A stretch of 64,000 nt of DNA. Source: Sphingomicrobium astaxanthinifaciens (GTDB taxonomy: Bacteria > Pseudomonadota > Alphaproteobacteria > Sphingomonadales > Sphingomonadaceae). The notes under the pieces are model-generated. The model worked only from the letters and a program-made list of their open reading frames with translations. It did not search any database and was not told where the DNA came from. This document shows positions 1-10,192 of the stretch, one piece after another; positions within the stretch are counted from its first letter, which is position 1; each line of letters begins with the position of its first letter. The position numbers were made by a program, and so were the translations under genes. The stretch covers positions 777,501-841,500 of the forward strand of contig NZ_JAKNYM010000002.1 in the NCBI RefSeq assembly GCF_022865105.1, given 5' to 3'.

Positions 1-944
1 TCGACAATGACAAGGGGATCGTGGTCGACTCGACCGGGGCATTGAAGCTGCCCAAGGTGCCCGGGAAGATGGTCGTCATCGGCGGCGGGGTGATCGGGCT
101 CGAACTCGGCAGCGTGTGGCGCCGCCTCGGCGCCGAGGTCACGGTGGTCGAATATCTCCCGCAGATCCTGCCCGGGATGGACGAGGAAATCCGCAAGGAG
201 GCCAACAAGGTCTTCAAGAAGCAGGGCTTCAAGTACAAGCTCGGCACCAAGGTCACCGGCTGCGAGGTCAAGGGCGACAAGGCGATCCTGTCGATGGAGC
301 CCGCCAAGGGCGGCGAGACCGAGACGATGGAAGTCGACGCGGTCCTCGTCTCGATCGGGCGCAAGGCCAATACCGACGGGCTCGGGCTCGAGGCGATCGG
401 GCTGGCGACCAACGAACGCGGCCAGATCGAGACCGACCACGACTTCGCCACCGGGGTCGAGGGCGTCTGGGCGATCGGCGACGTGGTGCCCGGGCCGATG
501 CTCGCGCACAAGGCCGAGGACGAGGGCATCGCGGTGGCCGAGAATATCGCGGGCGAAGTGGGGATCGTGAACCACGACCTCATCCCCAGCGTCGTCTACA
601 CCATGCCCGAGATCGCGGGCGTCGGGCTGACCGAGGAGCAGGCCAAGGAAGCGGGCCACGAGGTCAAGGTCGGCAAGTTCCCCTTCATGGCCAACAGCCG
701 CGCCAAGACCAACCGCGACACCGACGGGCTGGTCAAGGTCATCGCCGACGCCAAGAGCGACCGCGTGCTGGGGGTGTGGATGATCTCCTCGCTGGCGGGC
801 ACGATGATCGCGCAGGTCACGCAGGCGATGGAATTCGGCGCGACGAGCGAGGACATCGCCTACACCTGCCACGCCCACCCCACCCACAGCGAGGCGGTCA
901 AGGAAGCGGCGATGGCGGTGCAGGGCAAGCCCATCCACATCTAG
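1..944 (+). CDS. lpd: Dihydrolipoyl dehydrogenase (E3), 3' part only
   Basis: This is the C-terminal two thirds of an FAD/NAD-dependent E3 subunit, which reoxidises the lipoyl arm of a 2-oxoacid dehydrogenase complex. The reading frame is open to the window edge (frame beginning at base 3), so the start and the redox-active cysteine pair lie outside. Visible are the NAD-binding Rossmann motif (VIGGGVIGLELG), the second FAD motif (GVWAIGDVV) and the C-terminal dimerisation domain with the catalytic HPTHSE stretch. A second, complete E3 gene lies at 27974-29386 beside the pyruvate dehydrogenase E2 gene. It is therefore an inference that this copy serves another complex such as 2-oxoglutarate dehydrogenase. 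Family assignment is secure. Confidence 0.95.
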   Translation, partial: DNDKGIVVDSTGALKLPKVPGKMVVIGGGVIGLELGSVWRRLGAEVTVVEYLPQILPGMDEEIRKEANKVFKKQGFKYKLGTKVTGCEVKGDKAILSMEPAKGGETETMEVDAVLVSIGRKANTDGLGLEAIGLATNERGQIETDHDFATGVEGVWAIGDVVPGPMLAHKAEDEGIAVAENIAGEVGIVNHDLIPSVVYTMPEIAGVGLTEEQAKEAGHEVKVGKFPFMANSRAKTNRDTDGLVKVIADAKSDRVLGVWMISSLAGTMIAQVTQAMEFGATSEDIAYTCHAHPTHSEAVKEAAMAVQGKPIHI

Positions 945-1044
945 CCGGCGCGCCGCCTGCCACGTTGCAAATGACGCCGTCCCGGCTATGGCTGGGGCGG
1001 CGTCGTCGTGAAGGGCGCAGGCCGGGCGGGGAGAGAAGAGCAAC

Positions 1045-1725
1045 ATGCGGAAGACGTTGCGCAAATGGCACCTGTGGCTGGGCTGGCTGGTCGGGGTGCC
1101 GCTGCTGTTCTGGACGCTGTCGGGCTTCTTCATGGTCCTCAAGCCAATCGAGGAAGTGCGCGGCGAGCATCTGCTGAAGGCGCCCGCGCCGATCGCGCTG
1201 GCGGCACCGCCGCGGCTGCCCGCCGGGCTCGACGCCGCGCCGCTCGAGGCGGTCCGGCTCGAACCGCGCGCGCGCGGCCCCGTGTGGGTCGTCGACCTTG
1301 GCGAACGCACGCGGATCGCCGATGCGGCGACGGGTGAATGGCTCGCCCCTTATGGCGCCAACGATGCCGCCGCCGAGGTCGCCGCGCGCTACCGCGGCAG
1401 CGCCGCGCTCGACGGCGTGCGCGCGATCGACCCCGCCGACCCGCCGACCGACTGGCGTCGCCCCGTGCCCGCCTGGCAGGTGGCGATGGACGACGGCACG
1501 CGCTTCTACGTCGAGGCCGAGAGCGGGCGGATCGCGGCGACGCGGACCGGCTGGTGGCGCGCCTTCGACTGGATGTGGGGGCTGCACATCATGGACCTCG
1601 AGACCCGCGAGGACTTCAACAACAACTGGCTGCGGATCTTCGCCGCGCTGGCGATGCTCGCCACGCTGATGGCGCTGGTGCTGCTGCCGCTGGCCACCCG
1701 TCGAAAGAAACGCGCGCGGGGCTAG
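1045..1725 (+). CDS. PepSY-domain membrane protein
   Basis: A 226-residue protein. One hydrophobic segment lies at about residues 8-32, starting with the basic KWHLWLGW pattern typical of PepSY-associated membrane proteins. A soluble, probably periplasmic PepSY-like region follows, and a second hydrophobic helix lies near residues 192-216 before a basic tail. The ATG is preceded by a purine-rich GGGGAGAGAAGAG. Relatives often sit near iron-uptake or redox genes, but the substrate is not known. It ends 57 bases before the lipoprotein gene that follows. The family is likely and the function is unknown. Confidence 0.7.
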   Translation: MRKTLRKWHLWLGWLVGVPLLFWTLSGFFMVLKPIEEVRGEHLLKAPAPIALAAPPRLPAGLDAAPLEAVRLEPRARGPVWVVDLGERTRIADAATGEWLAPYGANDAAAEVAARYRGSAALDGVRAIDPADPPTDWRRPVPAWQVAMDDGTRFYVEAESGRIAATRTGWWRAFDWMWGLHIMDLETREDFNNNWLRIFAALAMLATLMALVLLPLATRRKKRARG

Positions 1726-1748
1726 CGCTGCGCGCCGCGATGGTCTAG

Positions 1749-1770
1749 CTGTGTTATGAAAATAACACAG
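1749..1770. promoter_or_regulatory. Perfect AT-rich inverted repeat before the serine hydrolase gene
   Basis: Arms CTGTGTTAT (1749-1757) and ATAACACAG (1762-1770) are exact reverse complements separated by GAAA. The element is strikingly AT-rich for this region and ends just before a GGAG at 1772-1775 and the ATG at 1783. It may be a protein operator. As RNA it would be a 9-bp hairpin with a GNRA-type loop next to the ribosome binding site. No binding protein can be named. Confidence 0.6.
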
Positions 1771-1782
1771 TGGAGTCCCTGC

Positions 1783-2958
1783 ATGCGTTCGCGTCCCTTC
1801 CTGCTCGCCGCCACCGCCATCACCGCCGCCGCCGCGCTCGGCGGCTGCGTGGCCCCCGCCGTCGAGGCCGCGCGCGCGCCGGCCCCGCCGCCGGTTGCCG
1901 ACGCGGCCCCCGCCGCGGTGACCGCGCGGCTCGCGGCGATCGCGGCGCAGCCCGAGGTGGGGGCGATCGGGCTGGCGCGGATCGAGGGCGGGCGGGTCGC
2001 GTGGACCGCCTATGCGGGCGCGCGCGCGCCCGGGGTGGCGGCCGACGACGCGACCTGGTTCAACGCCGCCTCGGTCGCCAAGACGGTGCTCGCCGAGACC
2101 GTGCTCCGGCTCGTCGCGGCGGGCCGGCTCGGGCTCGACGACCCGCTCGTCGACCATCACGTCCACCCCGACCTTGCCGACGATCCGCGCGCCGCGCTGC
2201 TGACCCCGCGCCGCGTGCTGTCGCACCAGTCGGGGCTGCGCAACTGGGCCTCGGACTATCCCGACGGCAAGCTGGCGTTCGTCGCGACCCCGGGCGACGG
2301 GCGCATCCGCTATTCGGGCGCCGCGATCGAGATGCTGCGCGCCTATCTCGAGGCGCGCTTCGGCGAGCCCTATCCGGCGCTGGTCGAGCGCTACCTGTTC
2401 GCCCCGCTCGGGGTCGAGGAGGTCGAGGTGGTGCGCGCGCCGCATGTCGCGCCGATGGCGCAGGGGGTCGATGCCACGGGCGGGTGGCTCCCCGCCTTCC
2501 TGCGTTACGAGGGCGGCGACATCATCGCCCCGGGCGAGGTGTCGGCCGCCGACAATCTCTACGCCACCGTCCCCGGCTACGCCAAGCTCCTCGCCGGGAT
2601 CGGCGCGGGGACGGGGCTCGACCCCGCGCTGGTGGCGGCGCGCATGCGGCTGGCGGCGCGCGACGACACCCCGGGGTCAGGCTATGCCTGCGAGGTGGCC
2701 GACTGTCCCGACCCGCTCGGCTTCGGGCTCGGCTGGGCGCTGTTCGGGAGCGACACGCGCACCATCGTCCACCACAGCGGCAACGACGTGGCCGAACATG
2801 CGCAGGTCTGGTTCGAACCCGAGACCGGTGACGGGGTGGTGCTGTTCATGACCGGGCAGGCGCTGTTCGACGATGCCATCGCCATCCTGCGCACGGTCGA
2901 TCCCGAGGCGCCGCTGGTCACCTATTACGACCAGATGTTCGCCAAATATTTCCCCTAG
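1783..2958 (+). CDS. Lipoprotein serine hydrolase, beta-lactamase/DD-peptidase (S12) fold
   Basis: 391 residues from the ATG at 1783. An in-frame ATG at 1756 lies inside the inverted repeat and is less likely. The N-terminus is a lipoprotein signal ending LGGC, with Cys22 as the lipid attachment site, so the protein should be anchored to a membrane facing the periplasm. The S-x-x-K nucleophile motif is SVAK (Ser97, Lys100). A candidate second motif is Y177-S-G, and the third-motif analogue is HSG at about 331-333. These define the penicillin-recognising serine hydrolase family. Class C beta-lactamases have YxN and KTG, so the HSG form points to an esterase or peptidase-like role rather than to resistance. 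The substrate is unknown. Its stop overlaps that of sppA on the shared CTAG. Confidence 0.8.
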   Translation: MRSRPFLLAATAITAAAALGGCVAPAVEAARAPAPPPVADAAPAAVTARLAAIAAQPEVGAIGLARIEGGRVAWTAYAGARAPGVAADDATWFNAASVAKTVLAETVLRLVAAGRLGLDDPLVDHHVHPDLADDPRAALLTPRRVLSHQSGLRNWASDYPDGKLAFVATPGDGRIRYSGAAIEMLRAYLEARFGEPYPALVERYLFAPLGVEEVEVVRAPHVAPMAQGVDATGGWLPAFLRYEGGDIIAPGEVSAADNLYATVPGYAKLLAGIGAGTGLDPALVAARMRLAARDDTPGSGYACEVADCPDPLGFGLGWALFGSDTRTIVHHSGNDVAEHAQVWFEPETGDGVVLFMTGQALFDDAIAILRTVDPEAPLVTYYDQMFAKYFP

Positions 2959-4811
2959 TCGGCGAGCCGCGCGAGCCAGCGCTCGCGCGCCGCCGCCGCT
3001 GCCCGCGGGGCGGGGGCGGTGGGGGGCACGCATTCGAGGCAGCGCGCCTGCAGGCTCGGCCCGGCGAGCAGTTCCTCGAGCGTGACGAGCGCGCGCACCA
3101 GCAGCGCGTCGGGGTGCCCCGCGAGCCGGGCGAACGCATCGGTCCTGCTCGGCTCGGGGGCCTCGGCGCCCAGCAGTTCGGCGAGCCGGGCGGCGACCCC
3201 GCGCTCGCGCTCGATCCAGTGGAGGCTGGGCTCGCCCTCGATCCCCGCGGCCTCGGCGGCGAGCGCGATGGCGGTATCGAGCCCCCCGAACCGGTCGACC
3301 AGCCCGAGCTGGCGCGCGGTGCCGCCGTCCCAGACGCGCCCCTCGGCGATCTGCGCGACGCGCTCGACCGGCAGCTCGCGCGAAGCGGCGACCAGCGCGA
3401 GGAAGCGCGCATAGGTGCTCTCGACCCCGGCCTGGAACAGCGCGTCGGCCGCCGCGGAGGGGCCCGCGAGCAGGTCGGGCTCGCCCGACAGCGGGGTGGT
3501 GCGCACCCCGTCGACCCCGACCCCGACCTTGTCGAGCGTGCCCTCGAAGCTGGGCAGCACCGCGAACACGCCGATCGACCCGGTCAGCGTGGCGGTGGGG
3601 GCGACGATCTCGTCGGCGGCGGTGGCGATCCAATAGCCGCCGCTCGCCGCGTAGGTGCCGAAGCTGGCGATGACCGGGATGTCCTTCTCGGCCTTGAGCT
3701 CCTCGAGCGCGACGCGGATGCGTTCTGAGGCGAGCGCCGAGCCCCCGGGGCTGTCGATCCGCACGACCAGCGCCGAAAGATCGCGCTTGTCCGCCGCCTC
3801 GATCGCCTTGACGAGGCTCTCGCCCGCGGCGGTGCCGGGGGCGGCGGTGCCGTCGACGATATTGCCCGCCACGGTGACGATGCCGATCTCGCCGCCCCGC
3901 TCGCGCGGGGTCTCGAGCGCGATATAGTCGGCCAGCTCGATGCGCGCGAAGCCGCCCGTCGCGTCCTCGTCCTCGCCCCCCAGCTCGGCGAGCCGCGCGT
4001 GCCACGCGGCGCGGCTCGAGAGCGTGTCGACGAGCCCCAGTTCGCGCGCGCGTTCGGCAAGGTCGGTCGAGCCCCCGAAGGCGGCGACCGGATCGTCGAG
4101 CGCGAGATCGATCTGCGCGGCGGGACGCGCGGCGCGCACATCGTCGCGCCATTGCTCGCCGAGGGTCTCGACCAGCGCGCGCATGTTCTCGCGCGCCTCG
4201 TCCGACATCGAGGAGCGGGTGAAGGGTTCGATCGCGGCCTTGTAGGTGCCGACGCGGTAGATGTTGGCGGTCACCCCGAGGCGGTCGAGCAGGTCGGCGA
4301 AATAGAGCTGGCTGCCGCCCGGGCCGGCGAGCCCGACCGCGCCGAGCGGGTTGAGGTGGATCTCGCTGGCGTGCGCGGCGAGCTGGTAGCTGTCGCCGAC
4401 ATAGCCGGTGGCGAAGGCGCTGACGGGCTTGCCCGCCGCCTCGAGCGCGGCGATCGCCTCGCCCAGCTCCTCCATCGCCGGCTGGCCGCCGCCGAGGAAC
4501 CCGTCGAGGTCGAGCGCGACCGCGGCGACGCGGTCGTCGTCCTTGGCCGCCGCGAGCGCGGCGAGCAGGTCGGGCAGCGCCCATTCGCGCAGCACCGGCT
4601 GCCCGGTGAGCGTGGCGAAGGGGGCGGCGGGGGCGGCTTCCTCGACCACGATCCCGTCGAGGTCGACCACCAGCACGCCCTCGCCGAGCACCGGGTCGGG
4701 GGTCCCGCGCAGCGCGGCGTAGAGCAGCGCGAAGAACAGGAGCAGGAGCAGGAGCGCCAGCGCGTCCTTGATCCCGACCAGCAGCTTCCACAGGGCGCGG
4801 GCGAAACTCAC
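2955..4811 (-). CDS. sppA: Signal peptide peptidase SppA, long form
   Basis: A membrane-anchored S49 serine protease that degrades cleaved signal peptides. I chose the GTG at 4811 because GAGGAGAG lies just upstream; the frame stays open to a GTG at 4844 with no ribosome binding site. From 4811 it has 618 residues, with a strong N-terminal membrane helix (about 16-36) followed by two tandem S49 domains. The catalytic lysine is in GTYKAAIEP (Lys191) and the serine in ASGGYWIA (Ser390). They are 199 residues apart, matching the long E. coli type enzyme (Lys209 and Ser409). It is convergent with the serine hydrolase gene. Confidence 0.93.
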   Translation of the reverse strand: MSFARALWKLLVGIKDALALLLLLLFFALLYAALRGTPDPVLGEGVLVVDLDGIVVEEAAPAAPFATLTGQPVLREWALPDLLAALAAAKDDDRVAAVALDLDGFLGGGQPAMEELGEAIAALEAAGKPVSAFATGYVGDSYQLAAHASEIHLNPLGAVGLAGPGGSQLYFADLLDRLGVTANIYRVGTYKAAIEPFTRSSMSDEARENMRALVETLGEQWRDDVRAARPAAQIDLALDDPVAAFGGSTDLAERARELGLVDTLSSRAAWHARLAELGGEDEDATGGFARIELADYIALETPRERGGEIGIVTVAGNIVDGTAAPGTAAGESLVKAIEAADKRDLSALVVRIDSPGGSALASERIRVALEELKAEKDIPVIASFGTYAASGGYWIATAADEIVAPTATLTGSIGVFAVLPSFEGTLDKVGVGVDGVRTTPLSGEPDLLAGPSAAADALFQAGVESTYARFLALVAASRELPVERVAQIAEGRVWDGGTARQLGLVDRFGGLDTAIALAAEAAGIEGEPSLHWIERERGVAARLAELLGAEAPEPSRTDAFARLAGHPDALLVRALVTLEELLAGPSLQARCLECVPPTAPAPRAAAAARERWLARLAD

Positions 4812-4919
4812 GATCTTCTCTCCTCGACGGGGGTTCGCCGCCACCTTAGGCAGGCGCGCCGCGCGGCTCCACCCTTATTCGCTGGACGCACGCGCGGCGG
4901 GTGGCTAGCGGCGTTGGCC

Positions 4920-6311
4920 ATGCGCGCCGCGGCCATCCCTCAAGTCCATCCCTGGCGAAACGAACTGCGCGCCACGCTGCGGCTCGCCTGGCCGCTCATC
5001 CTGTCGAACCTGACGATGGCCTCGATCAACGCGACCGACGTGTGGCTGATGGGCAAGGTCGGGCCGACCGCGATCGCCGGGGTGGCGCTGGCGGTGAACC
5101 TCTATTTCGCCTTCTCGCTGATCGCGCTCGGGCTGGTCACCGCGGCCTCGCCGATGATGGCGAGCGCGCTCGGGCGCAAGCTGCGCAGCGTCACCGACGT
5201 GCGGCGCAGCTTCCGCCAGTCGGTGTGGATGGTGATCACCTACGTCGTCCCCTTCTGGGCGGTCACCTGGCATGCCCGGCCGATCATCGTCGCGCTCGGG
5301 CAGGAGCCCGAACTGGCGGGCATCGCGCAGACCTTCCTGCGCGGCTACATGTGGTCGCTGCTTCCCTTCCTCTTCTTCCAGACGCTGCGCAATTTCGTCG
5401 CCGCGCTCGAGCGCCCGGGCTGGGTGCTGGTGATGAGCGTGCTCGGGGTCGGGCTCAACGCCTTCTTCGGCTACGGGCTGATCTTCGGCGCCTTCGGGCT
5501 GCCCGAGCTGGGGGTGTTCGGGGGCGGGCTGGCGGGGACCATCACCTGGACGATCCTCGCCGCGCTGCTCAGCCTCGTCGTCGCGCGCGACCGGCAGTTC
5601 CGCCGCTTCCACCTGTTCGGGCGCTTCTGGCGCCCCGACTGGCCGCGCTATCGCGAGATGTGGCGGCTCGGGCTGCCGATCGGGCTGGCGCTCGGGTTCG
5701 AGGGCGGGGTGTTCTCGGCCGCCGCCTACCTCATGGGGCTGATCGGCGAGGCCGAGCTGGCGGCGCATTCGGTCGCGCTCCAGATCGCGGCGCTCTCGTT
5801 CATGGTGCCGTGGGGGATCAGCCAGGCGGCGACGGTGCGCGTGGGCATCATGTACGGGCGGCAGGACCATGCGGGGATCGGGCGCGCGGGCTGGACCGGC
5901 TGGGCGCTGGCGGTCGGGTTCATGGCGGTGATGGCGGTGGTGATGCTCACCTTCCCGCGCGCGCTCATCACCATCTTCCTCGAGGACACCGCCGAGAATG
6001 CGGCGGTGATCGCGCTCGGGGTGACCTATCTCGGGGTGGCGGCGATCTTCCAGCTGGTCGACGGCGCGCAGGTCGCCGGCGCGGGCGCGCTGCGCGGCAT
6101 CCACGACACCAAGGTGCCGATGATCTTCACCTTCGTCGGTTACTGGCTGATCGGCATCGGCGTCGGCGTCTGGCTCGCCTTCGCGCAGGGCTGGGACGGG
6201 GTCGGCATCTGGTCGGGGCTCGCGATCGGGCTGGCGATCGTGGCGGTGCTGATGGCGGGGCGCTGGAGCCGGCGCGAGCGGCTCGGGCTGACGGTCGCGC
6301 GCGCGGCCTAG
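4920..6311 (+). CDS. MATE-family multidrug/Na+ efflux transporter
   Basis: 463 residues from the ATG at 4920. The frame is open far upstream, but only across the antisense of sppA. The protein is almost wholly hydrophobic with about 12 predicted membrane helices in two repeats. The N-terminal [24 protein letters not shown] is replaced here by its key pattern: a Pro-containing first helix and the conserved Asp and Met-Gly of MATE proteins. These export cationic drugs or metabolites by Na+ or H+ antiport. The specific substrate cannot be read from sequence. It is divergent from sppA and followed after about 45 bases by the groESL promoter. Confidence 0.88.
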   Translation: MRAAAIPQVHPWRNELRATLRLAWPLILSNLTMASINATDVWLMGKVGPTAIAGVALAVNLYFAFSLIALGLVTAASPMMASALGRKLRSVTDVRRSFRQSVWMVITYVVPFWAVTWHARPIIVALGQEPELAGIAQTFLRGYMWSLLPFLFFQTLRNFVAALERPGWVLVMSVLGVGLNAFFGYGLIFGAFGLPELGVFGGGLAGTITWTILAALLSLVVARDRQFRRFHLFGRFWRPDWPRYREMWRLGLPIGLALGFEGGVFSAAAYLMGLIGEAELAAHSVALQIAALSFMVPWGISQAATVRVGIMYGRQDHAGIGRAGWTGWALAVGFMAVMAVVMLTFPRALITIFLEDTAENAAVIALGVTYLGVAAIFQLVDGAQVAGAGALRGIHDTKVPMIFTFVGYWLIGIGVGVWLAFAQGWDGVGIWSGLAIGLAIVAVLMAGRWSRRERLGLTVARAA

Positions 6312-6355
6312 CCGGCGCCTCCCCCGGCGGGGCAAAAAAACTGCCGGGCCAGCGG

Positions 6356-6383
6356 TTGACTCGTTGCCGGGCGCATCCCAAAT
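6356..6383 (+). promoter_or_regulatory. Candidate groESL promoter
   Basis: TTGACT at 6356-6361 is a good -35 match. After 16 bases comes CCAAAT (6378-6383), a weak -10. The predicted start would fall just before the CIRCE element, as expected for a heat-shock operon repressed by HrcA. The -10 is uncertain. Confidence 0.5.
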
Positions 6384-6395
6384 GCGCTGCCAGCG

Positions 6396-6422
6396 CTGGC
6401 ACTCTCCGCGCGAGAGTGCCAG
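6396..6422. promoter_or_regulatory. CIRCE element (HrcA operator) of groESL
   Basis: CTGGCACTC, nine bases, then GAGTGCCAG: a perfect 9-9-9 inverted repeat. It matches the CIRCE consensus (TTAGCACTC-N9-GAGTGCTAA) at 7 of 9 positions in each arm and sits 43 bases before the groES start. HrcA is the known repressor of such sites. No hrcA is in the window. Confidence 0.93.
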
Positions 6423-6465
6423 TCGTCGAGCCAAGAGTTCAACAACTGAGAAAGCAGAGGAAACC

Positions 6466-8461
<1,996 letters not shown>

Positions 8462-8478
8462 GTCTTACCGCCGACTGC

Positions 8479-8694
8479 TCAGTCGGAAGAAAGGGGGTCG
8501 GGCACTGCGGTGTCCGGCCCTTTTTCTTGTGCCTCGCGCGGCGGCGCGGGGTCGGCCGCCTCGGCAGCATCGAGTCGCGCCTCGATCGAGGCCAGACGCT
8601 CGCTCGCCGCGGCGTCGGGGCGCGGCGGCGGATCGGGCTCGCGCGCGCAGGCGGCGAGCGCAATGGCGGGGATCAAGAGGAGCGCGCGACTCAT
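8479..8694 (-). CDS. Small lipoprotein, unknown function
   Basis: 71 residues beginning with a short signal (MSRALLLIPAIALAAC), a lipobox-like LAAC around Cys16, then a Pro-, Ala- and Glu-rich tail with a short heptad-like helix. No family recognised. Its last codons lie opposite the groEL terminator, so a groEL transcript would end inside it. Composition is ordinary for the region. The signal peptide is the main argument that it is real. Confidence 0.55.
   Translation of the reverse strand: MSRALLLIPAIALAACAREPDPPPRPDAAASERLASIEARLDAAEAADPAPPREAQEKGPDTAVPDPLSSD
8495..8525 (+). terminator. Rho-independent terminator of groESL
   Basis: Arms 8495-8504 and 8511-8520 pair over 10 bp (two G-U pairs) around a six-base loop and are followed directly by TTTTTCTT. 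It overlaps the 3' end of the antisense lipoprotein gene. Confidence 0.85.
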
Positions 8695-8723
8695 GCGCGC
8701 GATCCTAGCGCAGCTTGCCGCGC

Positions 8724-8759
8724 AAAAGAAAAGGGCCGCCCGGCGAACCGGACGACCCT
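8724..8759 (-). terminator. Rho-independent terminator with UUCG loop
   Basis: Read on the reverse strand, a 12-bp stem (arms 8748-8759 and 8732-8743) closes a TTCG loop and runs into TTTTCTTTT (8732-8724). It ends transcription of the acidic lipoprotein gene 30 bases upstream. Confidence 0.92.
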
Positions 8760-8788
8760 GATCTCACCCGAAGGTGGAAGGCAGCCAG

Positions 8789-9034
8789 TTAGTCGGCAGC
8801 GGCTTCCGTTTCGGTTTCGCCTTCGACGGCAGCTTCGACGTCGGTCGCAGCTTCGTCCATCTCGGCGATGGCTTCTTCGGCTTCGCCTTCGACGGCTTCG
8901 CCAGCGGCTTCAGCGTCCGCTTCCATGGCTTCACCGGTTTCTTCGATGTTGGTTTCGACGGTTTCGTCGGTCTGGGCTTCGCAAGCCGCGAGGCCGAGGG
9001 CCAGGACGGCAGCAGTCAGAGCAACCTTCTTCAT
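8789..9034 (-). CDS. Acidic, low-complexity lipoprotein
   Basis: 81 residues from the ATG at 9034 (MKKVALTAAVLALGLAAC), giving a classic lipoprotein signal with Cys18. A second ATG at 9046 adds four residues. Neither has a well-spaced Shine-Dalgarno, since AAGGA abuts the upstream one. The mature part is nearly all Glu, Ala, Asp, Thr and Gly, probably helical and strongly negative. No family recognised. The dedicated UUCG-loop terminator suggests a well-expressed monocistronic gene. Envelope location is predicted and the function is unknown. Confidence 0.7.
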   Translation of the reverse strand: MKKVALTAAVLALGLAACEAQTDETVETNIEETGEAMEADAEAAGEAVEGEAEEAIAEMDEAATDVEAAVEGETETEAAAD

Positions 9035-9204
9035 AATGTATTCCATTCCTTGTTAGCGTGCCCGCTCAACGCGCGCACAAGGCACGACCCGCTCCTATCG
9101 CTAGGGGCGGGCCTGCGCACTGATTTAGTCCACTGGCATCGGTGGCGCAATGATCTTTTCACATCGGCCGTCCACGGGCGCCGGTGAAATTCTCACTTGC
9201 GAGA

Positions 9205-9222
9205 CATAAAGATTTCCTTATG
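9205..9222. promoter_or_regulatory. Putative operator of the methionine operon
   Basis: CATAAAGATTTCCTTATG is an imperfect palindrome (CATAA..TTATG plus inner G and C matches) in an otherwise GC-rich stretch, ending 10 bases before the regulator's ATG. No Shine-Dalgarno intervenes, so the promoter may overlap it or the message may be leaderless. ArsR-type regulators commonly bind such sites and autoregulate. The binding itself is inferred. Confidence 0.55.
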
Positions 9223-9232
9223 CCTTTAAGCG

Positions 9233-10192
9233 ATGGCCGACGAGATTGATCTCTTGGCGCTTTTCCAGGCGCTCGCGGATGAAAGCCGGTTGCGGATCTG
9301 TTTCCTGCTGACCGAGATGGAGCTGACCGTGGGCGAGATCGCGCAGGCGCTCGGCCAGTCGCAACCGCGCGTCTCGCGCCACTTGCGAATCCTCGACGAG
9401 GCGGGAATCGTGACGCGCCGCAAGGAAGGCGCGTGGACCTTCGTGACGCTCGACCTGCCCGAAGGCTCGCCGGTGCGTGCGCTGATGGCGGCGGCGGGGG
9501 GCGCGACCGCGCGCGCGGTCGCCGCCGATGCGCGGCGGCTCGAGGCGATCCGCATCGAGCGCGCCGAGACCGCGAGCCGCTGGTTCAACGCGCGCAGCGA
9601 GCAGTGGGAGCTGCTGCGCGCGCTGCATGCGCCCGAGGAAGAGGTCGAGGCGGCGATTGTCGCCGCGCTCGCGGGGCGCCCGCTGGGGCGGCTGGTCGAT
9701 GTCGGGACCGGCACCGGGCGGATGCTCGAACTGTTCGCCCCCGGCGCCAGCGAGGCGGTCGGGATCGACCGGTCGCCCGACATGCTGCGGATCGCGCGGG
9801 TACGGCTGGAGGCGGCGGGGGAGGCGGTGCGCGCGAGCCTGCGGCAGGGTGACATGTTCGCGCTGCCGCTGCCCGACGGCCATGCCGACACGGTGATCCT
9901 CCACCAGGTGCTGCATTTCGCGCACCAGCCGCGCGCCGCGATCGACGAGGCGGCGCGCATCCTCGGCCCCGGCGGGCGGCTGGTGCTGGTCGATTTCGAG
10001 GCGCACGGCCGCGAGGAGCTGCGCCGCGACCACGGCCACCAGCGGCTCGGCTTCGCCGACGAGGCGATCGAGCAGCTGATCAAGCTGGCGGGGCTGGCGC
10101 CGCGCCCGCCCGCGAAGGTCGCGGGGGGCGAGCTGACCGTGGCGGTGTGGACCGCCGATCGTCCGGGCAAGGCGAAGCGGAGAGCGGCATGA
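9233..10192 (+). CDS. ArsR-type regulator fused to a SAM-dependent methyltransferase domain (SahR-like)
   Basis: 319 residues. Residues 1 to about 90 form an ArsR winged helix (ADESRLRICFLL, then SQPRVSRHLRILDEAG as recognition helix). From about 150 onward is a class I methyltransferase fold with the SAM/SAH-binding LVDVGTGTGRML motif and an acidic GIDRS strand end. This architecture matches SahR, a repressor that senses S-adenosylhomocysteine and controls methionine-cycle genes in Proteobacteria. The position directly before metF-metH, with the two start/stop codons overlapping (ATGA), supports that role. A catalytic methyltransferase is the alternative. The SahR name is by architecture and context only. 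Confidence 0.8.
   Translation: MADEIDLLALFQALADESRLRICFLLTEMELTVGEIAQALGQSQPRVSRHLRILDEAGIVTRRKEGAWTFVTLDLPEGSPVRALMAAAGGATARAVAADARRLEAIRIERAETASRWFNARSEQWELLRALHAPEEEVEAAIVAALAGRPLGRLVDVGTGTGRMLELFAPGASEAVGIDRSPDMLRIARVRLEAAGEAVRASLRQGDMFALPLPDGHADTVILHQVLHFAHQPRAAIDEAARILGPGGRLVLVDFEAHGREELRRDHGHQRLGFADEAIEQLIKLAGLAPRPPAKVAGGELTVAVWTADRPGKAKRRAA

Noticed and set aside
898-2445. Reverse-strand open frame opposite the PepSY and serine hydrolase genes
   Set aside because: Both forward genes have signal or membrane features and motifs; the reverse frame is Arg/Gly/His-rich without any.
6310-6355. Possible terminator after the MATE gene
   Set aside because: The GC arms near CCCCCGGCGGGG are weak and the A-run lies on the wrong side for the forward strand.
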